Assembly (NCBI GenBank): GCA_024196135.1
Contig: JAMQCK010000039.1
Coordinates: 80,042-144,041 of the forward strand
DNA length: 64,000 nucleotides
Direction of reading: 5' to 3'
From: Pleurotus ostreatus/Saccharomyces cerevisiae fusant
Lineage: Eukaryota; Opisthokonta
Both the position numbers and the translations under genes were made by a program. Shown here piece by piece: positions 1-10,048 of the stretch (position 1 is the stretch's first letter; each line of letters opens with the position of its first letter). The notes beneath the pieces are model-generated. The model ran no database searches. It was not told the DNA's origin and saw only the letters and a program-made list of their open reading frames with translations.

Positions 1-177
1 CCTCGCCATTTCCTCCGCCCACGCATCGTCCGACCACGCAGTGTGCGTATTTTTTTGGGAGGCGAAGCTTCCCAAAAAGGGCTTGCGTCATACACACGTG
101 ATCGCATTGGCCGCACATAAAGTACGCGCTGCGCGGGGGAAGTACCGACCTCTTTCTTGGAATCGCAGTCATACACG

Positions 178-744
178 ATGGCCAGCATCAACGCTCAGAA
201 GCGCAAGCGCCTCCCCGACACTCTTAGTGACGCTGATTACGCGGCTGCGACGCGCTTCCTGGCATATATGGAAATCCTGCAGACGCGCATGCGCGAGGAC
301 GAGAAGGCGCGCCAAGATACCCTCACAATGGAGCTGGCGGTTATCCAAGCGAAGATCAAGCTGGAGGAAGTCCGGCAGGTTGGATGGAGCTGTGCGTATC
401 CCTGTCCATCTGAGTGGGCTATCACTCATGCGTGCTACAGTCCCGGATGTGGAGACTTGTGAGTCTTGACTATGGCGCAGGTTCACTCCCCAACCTTGAG
501 CAGCGTACACCAGCTCCGTGTCTGCCCCCAACACTTCTGCTAGCTCGTCCTGGCTTCCCCCTAACCAGTCCACTTCGTTTGGAGGCGGAATGTCATCTCA
601 GGCGAAGGACAACATGTACATGGATATGGCTCCTGACGAGCAAAGCCAACATGGTAGCTGGAAGGGCCAAATGAGTGTGTATTGTTGTCATATACCACCA
701 GTTCTGCATGCTGATTGTTTGCGGTAGCGTCAGCCAGTGAGTGA
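178..744 (+). CDS. Small hypothetical protein with helical N-terminal half
   Basis: I do not recognise this protein. A three-exon model (178-391, 501-674, 728-744) keeps one frame with canonical splice signals: donor GTGCGT, acceptors ending TTGAG and GGTAG, and a second donor GTGTGT. It gives about 134 residues. Residues 1-70 begin with a basic patch (QKRKR) followed by a charged, probably coiled-coil helix (MEILQTRMREDEKARQD). The C-terminal half is Ser/Gln/Met-rich and looks disordered. An in-frame ATG lies 21 nt upstream; the 178 ATG is preferred because the basic patch follows it directly. The gene runs toward the 3' end of the large recombinase-like gene and could belong to the same accessory block. 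The gene is likely; its function is unknown. Confidence 0.55.
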
Positions 745-1078
745 CCTGCATATATGCGGTCGCATTTTCATTGACAATGGCAGGCGCATATCCTGGTCAC
801 TTCAATCACGCCTACGAACCCTCCAACTAGGTCTGCGCTCGTCATTGCTATGTTCTCGCTCTCGCGTCGCTTTCAACGCTCTCGTCACGTCTCGCATGGA
901 CTCGATCTCGGACTTGCCGTTCGGACTCGCCTCTTCCTTCGCCTGCAATCGTTTCTAATTCCATCGCCTGTCACTTGTACATCATACCTAAACCGTCGTT
1001 ACCGTAAAGTACCAACTGGTCAATCAATTGTAAAGTCCTGCCTAAAGAAGATGTCCCGCGTCCTCCCACTCGTGCATC
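745..1078. other. Convergent intergenic stretch
   Basis: This is 3' flanking DNA between two convergent genes. I see no ORF with coding character, no RNA gene and no repeat in it. Confidence 0.6.
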
Positions 1079-4000
1079 TCAATCATCGGCATCGCGCTCC
1101 TGCGACGGATCGTGGCGAAGACCTGCGCAAGGTGCGTATGGTGTTCGAAAACCTCCGGCGAGCGAGCCTGCATCTGTTGCGGATGAGCCAACATTGATGT
1201 ACGCGCGCAAGAGACACACCTGGGATAGCCAGTCCTGACAGTCCTGCATCAAGTCATGTACGTCGACCGCACCAGAGGACTCTGCGGCGTCGACACGAGC
1301 CAGCGCAGCCTGCCATTCGGCGGGAGCGATGTCAATGTGTCCACCGGCATTCATCAGCAAAGTCTTGCCGCGCTCGTATACCGCCTGCAGAACGTCGGCG
1401 CCGAGACCGTCGAACTGATCCTCGAGAATCTGACAGAACCACTGTCGGTAAGCAAGGAAAGAGCGGGCAGACAACAAGCGTACCATGGAAAATGCTTCGT
1501 AGTCCTGCGCGAGCATCGCCTGCTGGTCCGATAGAAGGGAGATATCGGCGAATGAGCGTTCGTCGTCGACGTGGGCGACGATACCCTTGTTGTTGGTGCA
1601 GGGCAGGAACTCATCGTCGTCCGCGCCGGCGATGCTGTTGTGGCCGTCGCTGTCGCTCGATACATCGTCGACAAAATCTTCGCCGTCGTCGTCGCCGTCG
1701 TCGATAGGTCGGTCGTCGGCCTCGCTTTCGTTGTCGTCGCTCCCCACACCCCCGGCCTCCGGCCGATACTCGTCCTCGTCGCTCTCCGCAGGCGCATTCA
1801 CACGAGACGACACATGCGGGATCTCTTGTGCATCCTCCTGCGCCTCCTCCTGCGCCTCCTCCGCCTCGTCCCCGTCCGAGTCGTCCCAGTCAGACCAATC
1901 GTCGTCCAGGTCCGAGATATCAGGGGTCTCGTCCAAGATGCCCTTGCGCCTGATCAGACCCTTCGGCTGCAGGTGACCTTTGGTCGCGCGGCCGATCTCG
2001 CGGTGCTGGTCGAACATTTGCGCGTACTTGGCCTTCTCCGTGCATCGAAAGCGCATGTGGATGACCAGCGCGTCCAGGTTACCCTTGCTGTAAGAAACGT
2101 AAGTATGTAGGAACGCCTGACTGGATCAGCGCACGTACTGAAGTTGACAGCCAGGGCATTGCAATCTGCGGCCGTCGCGCACGATCGTGAACAGCGTCTC
2201 GCGCCACTCGTTTAGGTGCTGGGTTCTCCTGCGAGAGATGAGCTCTAGCCGTAGACAAGCAGAGATGGGCTTACTGGTGGTTCGTCAACTGCGACTTCGT
2301 CTTGAACGTCTCCTTCAATTTCGGTGCGCTCGTCCCTCGGAGGTGATGTTTGTTGAGATGCGCTCGGAGTGGTGGGCATAGGGTGCAGATGTAGTACTCG
2401 ACTCTCTTCTTGGGGCCGCTCGTGACCTTGACGTGTGGAGCTTGTTGCTGGGCGATGACTGTACCGAAGAGGATGCGCCTGAAGATGCAGAGCGCGTCGA
2501 GCGAGGACATGGTGCCGAGCGTGCGACCTGCCTCAGCGACCGTCCATCGGTCGTTCAGGTCGTCCTCGATGTCATCGTCCTCGACGGCCGAGACGACAGT
2601 GTCCTTGACCGGAGCGTCATCCTCCCCCTCCGCATCCAGCTCATCGTCATTGTCAGCGCCATCCACTGGCGCGCGCGCCACCTGCGCTGTCGCCGCCTCC
2701 GCGGCAGCATCTACCTCAGCCTGCCCCAGGCCGGCCTTCTCTGCCGCAGCGGCGGCCTCGGCAGCTGCGTTCTTCGCGCGGGTAGCATTCCTGCGAGCAT
2801 ACATGATCTGCGGCGAGCTGCAGGTCTCCGCGAAGACGGCATCCTCGTCCGCGCCGTCGAGATCGAGCGCGTTCACCATCTGATCCTCAGACGTTAGCGA
2901 GACCGCCATCCGATGCCTGTAGTCCTTGATGATGCTCGCGGTCACGAGCGAGGGAGCGTCGCGCAAGAATGCGCGAGCCTGCTGCCGTTCCGTCAGGGTG
3001 CCCTCTTTGTTGTTGGCAAGTGCATGTTCGGTGATGTCACGCGCATCCTCGTCCTTCTCCTGCATGCGGTGCTTCTTCCTGAGTTCGAGAAATTTGGCGT
3101 GCTTGGCATTGATAAGTTTCAGTTGCTGGAGCAAGGCAAGTAAGCGCGGGTGCGATATTGGGAATCCGAGAGGACATACTCGCGAGGCTTCTTCTTCGGT
3201 GACGCCCCGCTTGAAAGACGCGATGGGCTTCTTGACGACCTTTGTCGTGGCGTGCTTGAACATAGTGCGAACCTTGGTGATAGCGAACTCTTCCACCGGG
3301 CTGTTCACGTTGTAGAGAGCCACGTAAGCGGGCAGGAGGCTGTCGCGCGCAGCCTCGGCTTGCACGACTTCGGGGTGCTGAAAACACGCATGAGCGCAGG
3401 CGACAGAGGGGAGGTCGGCTGGACAACTCACAGAATCACCGCGCGCATTGGCGGCCTTGTTTGCAGCCTGCTTGTACTCCTTGATGGCGGCTGCAGAGCC
3501 GTGGTCGACGAAACTGACGTGAGAGCTGGCGATGCGGGCGAGAGTATCGATGGCGACGGAGAATTGCTGATGGTGGTCGTGGATGCGCTGCAAGCTTGCG
3601 GGGGATATGTGGGGGTCCGTAGTGAGACGGAGGGCAGTGAGGTCGATGCCCTCGGAGCCCGTCGAGTAGTACTCGCGTTGGATGGCGGTGTCACCGCTGG
3701 GTTTGTGATGTAAAACGAGGCCTGACGTGACTGCGTCGGACGCAACCGCATACTGTGGGGTGTGTGAGAACGGTGAGTATGAATGATTCGAGTGAGAGCG
3801 TACCTCGTGAGCACTTGCACGTCTGACCATGTGCGTTCCGCCTTGAGGGAGAGCGTTCCTCCGGGAGAGTGAGCGGCAGTTGTCCGAGAAATGATGCGCC
3901 ATCGCCGGGGTATCGAGAAGCAGTTCATGAGCTCCTTCGTTAGCCGCACAGCAGCTGATGTGACGCGCGCGTGTGAGGAAGTGCTAAGGGGACGAGGAAC

Positions 4001-5715
4001 TGAACACGTACAGAGGGTAATCGAGGAACTCTTGCTTGATGTGGCGCTGGTATGCGTCGGACGCCTCGAACTCGTCGAGTGTCTATACGCCTTTCGTTAG
4101 GATGGACACGATTAAACAGGGATGGACGGACGGACCGTAAAGTCTTGGAATGCACCGATGGAGATCAGATAGACGTTTAACCAGGACGGCAGGTCGAAGG
4201 GCGCGAGCTCAGGGCGCTGAACAGACCGGACGACCATGTGCTGAGGTCGGTCCGAGTGAGAATGTAAGTGTCCCTGTGTGTGCGTGGTGTGAGCGATGGA
4301 TGGCGCGGGCGAGTGTCGCTGGCTTACCTTGAATGCTCGCAGCTTGAAGTGGACTTCGTATCCTGTCTCCTCCTTGAAGATGCGAAGGTCAGCTAGCTTG
4401 ATGTAGAAGCCCTTGTCGAGAAGGTCCTTCGTGGCAGGTCCGATTGTCGTTGGGCGAACGGTGAGATAGAAGGGGAGAAGGATCTTGATAATGCTCTGGA
4501 TATGATATAGAGGGTTCGGGGCAGTGCGCATATCGGCGAGGGCGCCGGTGATCATGAGAAGGACCTCCCAGAGCCCAAAGAAGAGTTTGCGGGTGGGCGA
4601 GCGGTCGAGGTCGTACATGTTGGATACTGCATAGCGTGAGCGTAAAGGGAAAGGGACTGACGGGAGGAGCACTTACAAGAGACGACTTGATCACTGAGCG
4701 TGTCGAACAGTTGTTGCTCGATGATGAGCTGCACGCCGCACGGCGCGAAGTTCTCGTTCGGGTCCGTCACGTAACGGATGATGGCCTGGCAGAGCAGACC
4801 CATCCACCACTGGACGGTGCGCGACTTGAGAGGGCGCTTGCGGTTCCGAACGCCCAGGACGAACTTGAGCTGCAGGTCGAGTGAGTACAATGGGTATATG
4901 CGTCCATTCAGTTCATGACGTACGGTGAACTCCAGGAAGCGCGGGGCAAGCGCCACGACGACATCTGGATCCCAAGCGTGTGCGATCGGTTTGTCGCCGT
5001 AGACTTGTATGTAGAGGAGCAGCCAGCGGGCGTAGATGAGGTTGTGCCCGCTGATGGTCTTGGGCGATATGCGGGATTCGTGTTGGCCAACGTGTTCGTC
5101 AATAGTCTTTAGCAAGTCGGCGATGTTGATGCCCTCCTTCTGCAGCGTGCTCGCGAGCTTCAGTTGCTGGTTCATGAGCATCCGTTGGACCTGGGGACTG
5201 TCGGTAGGAGGGAGGTTCCGGCGCCTGACGAGGTCGTCCATGCCCTTGCGACGGGCGGGTTCGGGCGCAGGCGCGGACGTGGACTGGGCAGGATCGGCGG
5301 CCACGGCGCCAGTCTGACGCGCACTCGGGTGTTCGACGGTGGCGGCGAGGTGCCTGACGGACGCAGGGAAGGCGGCGGCCTGCGCGCGCAGGTCCTCGTA
5401 CCCATCTGCGTGTTCCTCGGCAGGAGCCCAAGCTGCTCGGCGGTTTGCTGGTGCATGAGGAAGCACGGGATCGGGAGCTGGAGCTGGGTCGGGAGCGGGA
5501 GCGGGAGCGGTAGCTTGAGTCGGCGGCTGCTGAGCTTGAAGGCGAGCGAGCGTGGTTTCATGGGACGAGCGATGAGGATGGAAGGCGTTTCGAACGAGGG
5601 TCGTGGTGCGCTTAGCTGCGCGTGAGATGGCTTCCGTGGTCGGTTCGACCGCGCGGCGCACCGCGCGGGCGACACTGGTGGACGCGACCTTGGGATGGAA
5701 CCCGGGGCGGTCCAT
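1079..5715 (-). CDS. DUF3435-like tyrosine recombinase with zinc finger and acidic C-terminus
   Basis: A large multi-exon gene of well over 1,000 residues. Exon 1 (4677-5715) has a disordered Pro/Ala-rich N-terminus, then a helical domain (TISGHNLIYARWLLLY, FLEFTVRHELNGRIYPL) like the SAM-like core-binding domain of fungal DUF3435/FluG-type recombinases. After a 50-nt intron comes LLPFYLTVRPTTIG, which supplies the candidate first catalytic Arg. Exon near 3.8-3.95 kb carries GGTHMVRRASA, a box-II HxxR. The next exon carries LVLHHKPSGDT and IQREYYSTGS, the candidate His and nucleophilic Tyr. This R...HxxR...H...Y order is that of tyrosine recombinases. The C-terminal half has an Ala-rich coiled coil, a Cys-pair segment (YYICTLCPP), a second zinc-finger-like segment (LQCPGCQLQ followed by HMRFRC), and a long Asp/Glu-rich tail. 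DUF3435 proteins include Cryptons and Starship captains, so this is probably mobile-element DNA. The family call rests on motif order, not on an alignment. Confidence 0.65.
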
Positions 5716-5742
5716 GAGCGACGTTTTCCGTGGAGGCGCGCC

Positions 5743-5749
5743 TTATATA
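5743..5749 (-). promoter_or_regulatory. TATA-like box of recombinase-like gene
   Basis: The minus strand reads TATATAA 28-34 nt upstream of the ATG at 5715. If this is the working TATA box, the 5' leader is extremely short. The remaining 0.4 kb up to the next gene (5750-6131) is GC-rich with no other clear feature. Confidence 0.45.
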
Positions 5750-6131
5750 TGCGCCCCCGCCGGGCGGCGTCGGGAGAAGCAAAGCAGGTGGGGGGTTCAG
5801 CGAGGGGAGGCGGGCGGCGGGCAGGGCGCGACGGTGAGCGGGAGGTAAGGGCGGGACCCCCGAAGCAACTGGCTTCTTCGGGAGGGAACGGAGCGGGCCT
5901 TCGTCATCCCAGTCGTCATCGAGCTTGTTCAGAGGGGCGGGCGAGGGGCAGAGGCGGTCGTTGAACGTGTTGGGCGCGGACGGTTGAAGGCGGACGTGGC
6001 GGATCCGATCATGTCATGTCACATCACACCGTATGTTCTCTGTCACGGTTCATTTGGGATGTAATGCCTACGAATTAACGCTACGTCTCCTTCCCTTTGA
6101 GCACGACGCCGTATCGGACACATACTGAAGA

Positions 6132-6535
6132 CTATTGGACGCAAGTCATATGGGGCAGGGAATGGGACGCACAGGCAACGATCTCATGGCTCAAGGCGGC
6201 CTGGAAGTTGTGCTGGACGAGCAGCCGAGTGCCGCAGCGCATCCCGTTCTGGTCCTTGGTGTTTGTGGCGATCAGGTCGCAGAATGCGTCTGCCCAGCGC
6301 TGCATGACTGCGGAGGAGAGTGGGGTGTCGGTGGCCGAGATGAAGTGAACCTGTGCGGGGAGTGAATGGGGTATATGCGCGTGCGCGGATGCCCTACCAT
6401 CGCGGGCAACAGGCGAGGTGCGAGATTCTCGACGGCGGCCACCGTCCACAGCTCCTCGCGCGTGCTGCCGTACCGTAGTCGGAAGAGCTGGAGGTAGTGG
6501 GATTCGACGAGGGTGCGGTCGGCGGTGGTGAACAT
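6132..6535 (-). CDS. Hypothetical protein, 118 aa
   Basis: Unrecognised. There are two exons (6398-6535 and 6132-6350) joined by a 47-nt intron (donor GTAGGG, acceptor CACAG). The product begins MFTTADRTLVESHYLQLFRL and reads through to HSLPHMTCVQ. It looks globular and mostly alpha-helical, without signal peptide or membrane segment. A TATATAA-like box lies about 35 nt upstream of the chosen ATG (6570-6576). The in-frame upstream ATG at 6568 is unlikely because it almost touches that box. The gene lies between the recombinase-like gene and another unknown gene on the same strand. It might be cargo of the same element, which is inference from position alone. Confidence 0.6.
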
Positions 6536-6730
6536 GATGGTCTGACTATGGGTTGAGCGATCCGTCACCTTATATACATCGGGCGCGCGGCGTCTCCGGT
6601 CAGAAGCTTCATCCTCTTCAGCACCGTCTTCTTCCGCGCTGTCAATGTCATTGTCGAGAGTGGGATTTCAATCACGTCTCAAAAACGAACTGTGACTGTC
6701 ACCGATGTTGTTACATTTCGAATGCTTTGC

Positions 6731-6794
6731 CTATGAAAGACTGCTACTGGGAGTCGTGAGCCAACCGAGCGACTTTCCGTCGTCCGCCTCTTCC

Positions 6795-6829
<35 letters not shown>

Positions 6830-7957
6830 GCCGTCCTCCTCGTTGAGCTCGCGCTCGAGCTGGATGACACGCTTGACGAGTCGCTCGGCGCCGATGCTGT
6901 TGAAAAAGGCGAGTGTGGCTGTGTCGTCGCGTTCGTTGTAGCCGTCGTTCTCGAGGATGGCACGGCAAATCTTGGGGAACTCTTTTGTGCGGCTGTTGTT
7001 GGCGAGAGACTTGACGGACCAGAAGGGGTCGAGGAGGACGAGGAGCCCGAACTGGGGGGCGGGGTGGGTCAGCGAGAGAGCGTGGCGGAAGCGACAACCA
7101 GAGAAACGCACCTTGCGATAAATGTCGACGAGCCTGTTCCGGCCGTTGACGATGGGCTTGATGACGGACTCCTTCCACCTGTTAAAGTCGGCAGCGGCGC
7201 CACCCTCATTCTTGTACACGGCCTTGTAAAACTCGTCCTTTTCGACGGAGCGGCCGGTGCGGGTGAGACCGATGGACTGCCAGCGGAGGCCAAACTCGAG
7301 TGTGTCGACGAGGATGATGAGACGGCGGCGGTAAAAGCTGACGTCGTGCTTGGTTTCGTTGATGCAGATGCGCTGGCGAGAGAGAGAGAGGTGAGCGATG
7401 GCCGGAGCCAAATCAGGCTGACGCACGTTATGCAGCTGGACGAGAAGGCCGCCCTCGTCGCCGTGAACGTCCAAGTCGTTGTACGTCTGGCGGGCGGTCA
7501 TCTGGTCCGAGTTGTGGGGCGCGGAGTCTGTCCACTCTTGCGCGGTGTTGCGGTCGATGCCGCGCACGAGACGCACGAACGCGCCGTCCTCCATCTCGCG
7601 GCGGGACGTGGGCTCGGGCGGGTCGATGGCGATCTTCCAGACGTCGGCCATGTTGCGCCACTCTGCCTTGGCGGCCTCGTCGATGTCGGCGAGTCGTGCT
7701 TCGGCGAGTTCCTCGGACGTCTGCGCGGTCGGCGCCGCCGCCGCCGCCGTCGCCCCCTTCTTCCCCCACGTCCCGCCACCCCCACCAATAACCCTGCGCG
7801 GCAGCTGGATGACGTGCTTGACGAGGGCGAGCTGCGCCCTGACCTGGCGCCTGAACGCGGCCTGCTGGTTGCGCGGAAGATCATCGAGGGCGGGCGCCTT
7901 GGCGACTGCCTGCTGGAGCGCGTCGAGAAAGTCGGCGTGGGAGGGAGAGAGCGCCAT
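6731..7957 (-). CDS. Hypothetical protein with acidic poly-Glu C-terminus
   Basis: Unrecognised. The frame is open over the whole span, but two segments look like in-frame introns. One starts GTGCGTCAG after QLHN, and one starts GTGCGTTTC after DIYRK; both end in a pyrimidine-rich stretch plus CAG. Removing them leaves about 370 residues. Conserved-looking parts are EWRNMADVWKIAIDPPEP, RRRLIILVDTLEFGLRWQS, and WKESVIKPIVNGRNRLVDIY. The C-terminus runs into an uninterrupted Glu tract made by a TCC microsatellite (about 6788-6830). A TATATAG sequence at 7974-7980 lies only 17-23 nt before the ATG, so either the leader is tiny or the true start is internal. It is third in a same-strand run with the recombinase-like gene. 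Confidence 0.6.
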
Positions 7958-8020
7958 AACCGCGCATCCCTACCTATATACTCCTGTGGCTCTGCACTAC
8001 CCGCAGATGGTGGGCTGAAT

Positions 8021-8650
8021 GACAGGCGCGGTGGATGGGATTGACAGCGTGACTGTTTTATTTCTGTGGGCGGTGAGAGTGGGATCTCCATCGCTCCGCG
8101 AAAGAACCTGTACCCTCCATCCGAGTCTGAGGAGGAGTCGGAGGAGGAGTCGAGGGACTTGCGACGCGGGCGAGGGGACATGGTGTGAGTGAGTTGAGCA
8201 GGGAAGGTACGGTCGCCCATCGCCCTCGTCCAAGCCCACGCTCGCTGGGCGAGATATTGCCCGTATCCATCGCACTGAAATGCACGGGCGCCCATCGCTT
8301 CGCCAAATAATGCTTGCCCCCCAGTCGCTGCGCGAGATATTGTCCATTCCCCAACGTTTTGAAAGGCACGGTCGCCCGTCGCTTCGCGAAATAATGCTCA
8401 CCCCCCAGTCGCTGCGCGAATTATTGCCTGTTCCCCTGGATGATAGGCGCGGTGGATGGGATTGACAGCCTGACTGTTTCATTGTTTGTGGCGGTGAGAG
8501 TGGGATCGCCATCGCTCCGCGAGAAGATGCACGGTCTGCCATCGCTCCGCGAAAAAGTCCTCGCCCACGGTCGCTGCGCGAAAGATTGCACTGTCGCCCA
8601 TCGCTCCGCGAGAAATTGCCCGTTCCCCATCGCTTCGCGAAAGATTGCCG
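8021..8650. repeat. 30-bp-periodic array of TCGCTNCGCGA elements
   Basis: Nine perfect copies of the near-palindromic 11-mer TCGCTNCGCGA start at 8091, 8325, 8379, 8409, 8512, 8542, 8571, 8601 and 8630, with decayed copies near 8244, 8295 and 8353. Adjacent copies are spaced 29-30 bp apart, and their flanks also resemble each other (GCCCAT before, GAAAnATTGC after). A second level of duplication is present: about 85 bp starting GGCGCGGTGGATGGGATTGA occurs at about 8025 and 8446. Long minus-strand ORFs here only translate the repeat (reiterated SRSDGR) and are not called as genes. Confidence 0.85.
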
Positions 8651-8654
8651 CCTC

Positions 8655-8691
8655 GGAACTTGGGCCTCGCTCCGCTCGGGGCCCAAATTCC
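8655..8691. repeat. 12-bp inverted repeat
   Basis: Arms GGAACTTGGGCC (8655-8666) and GGCCCAAATTCC (8680-8691) pair with one mismatch around a 13-nt loop. The hairpin lies between the periodic array and the tRNA-like remnant. Confidence 0.75.
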
Positions 8692-8710
8692 TCGTCCGCG
8701 GAACAGGGGC

Positions 8711-8734
8711 GTGGGTTCGAATCCCACTCTCGTC
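8711..8734 (+). pseudogene. 3' remnant of a tRNA-Ser
   Basis: A perfect T arm (GTGGG, loop TTCGAAT, CCCAC) is followed by TCTCGTC, which would be the 3' acceptor strand of a GACGAGA-type tRNA-Ser. GGTTCGAATCC also matches the polymerase III B box. No matching 5' acceptor strand, D arm or anticodon arm is present upstream. This is therefore a broken tRNA or the tRNA-derived part of a SINE, not a working tRNA gene. Confidence 0.6.
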
Positions 8735-8749
8735 ATTCCTTTTTCCCAA

Positions 8750-10048
8750 CTCAAATACTGGTGGTCGCAGCTGCAGAATTCATGCAGAAGAGTGAAAGAA
8801 TGAGCCCGAACGGAGAAGTTTGAGTTCGGACTTATGACCTTCCTTTTTAGGCGATTTGATGGAAGGTTGTCAAGTTTCTCACGATATACGCCACTTCTTC
8901 CCAACGGCCACTGGCTGTGTTGACGTCCCCGACATCCGTGCTCCAGCTCTGATCGTAACCTACTCGTATCTTCGAGGAGTCACCGCAGCTTGATCTTCTC
9001 GCACAGGCAAGAGGAGCGATCGATTCAATCAAAAAGGTGTTTAATGCCCAACGCCGGTTAGTTTGAGGCTGACTGAAGTCTATAAGACCAGGCAGTGCGT
9101 CATGTAAATGTACTCTCTGTTGCAGCATTCAAAGGCCCTGCACCAGTGGGAGTAGCCGGGGTCTTACTTCGACAATCATCTCAACGCTCAGCGAATTCAG
9201 GCAGTACACCGCAACTCCCGTGAGGTCGATGCAGTCGAAATCAGCAGTCAATTTTGAATTGATTAGTAGACGGAGAAGGTGTACGCCTGTGTCGAGAGGT
9301 ATACAGTACGTGCTATCTCACGAGCGGCGGCGAGATGGCCTCAGACGTCGAATGAACCAATTTCAGAGGAAAGCTCTACTATGGGAGCCCATCAAAGCCT
9401 CAGCTCTCGTTCCACAGCAGGAAAAGAGGTTCATGTCAGGGCCTACACCATGTTTTCCTTGTTGGACTGCTCCGAAGTGGTCGTGTGTTGTAGCGTGAGA
9501 ACATGTGACAATCCTCGTCTTACCTGACCTTCATCACACCGGCAGGCTAGCGGCGAGGATGAAGTGCAAGGCTCCAAGAACCTGTGCTGGGTCTCAGTCG
9601 AACCTCCACCTTCGGTATCCTTGTTGCTCTCGCCCGCCCCGCGACCATCGCGCTGCATTCTGATTCGATGCACATCTCCAAGAGACGTCACCGGACGGCG
9701 GGATGCTGCACCTTCACCGCCCACTGTTCCGGCTTTTGTTGCCAGCACCCACGCCGCGGCCGTGCCCGAGGGCGCTAACGTATAGGCGCCCTCGACGAAT
9801 GGCCGCAGACCCTATGTGCGCCACAAAAGCGATGCACATGCAACGGCGGCGGGCGGGCTCTGCGTCCGAAGCCTAATCCGGCAGGGATGGGGTCGACCGC
9901 GTGAACAACTCGACAACATCAGGTCTTGATGGGATCGGAGATTTCCACCTCTACATATACTCGGGCGCTCGGTGGCGGGCTCCGTGCCATGGGTCCCCTT
10001 GCTCCCCCACATTGATCACGAGCCGCTGAGAACTCTGCGAATGCTAGC
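8750..10048. other. Gene-poor interval
   Basis: About 1.3 kb with only short ORFs lacking convincing splice partners. It contains the promoter of the following membrane-protein gene toward its right end. I see no RNA gene and no tandem repeat. Confidence 0.5.

Noticed and set aside
7064..8044. 327-codon plus-strand ORF antisense to the acidic-tailed gene
   Set aside because: The minus strand has the TATA-like box, canonical introns and more natural amino-acid composition.
8085..8650. CRISPR array
   Set aside because: Periodicity is about 30 bp, but the conserved part is only 11 bp, the intervening DNA is itself repetitive, and the host is a eukaryote.
7997..8904. Long minus-strand ORFs with reiterated SRSDGR peptide and an RIRTHAP-type N-terminus
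   Set aside because: They translate the TCGCTNCGCGA array and the tRNA-like remnant. The reiteration follows the DNA repeat, and there is no start context or splice support.
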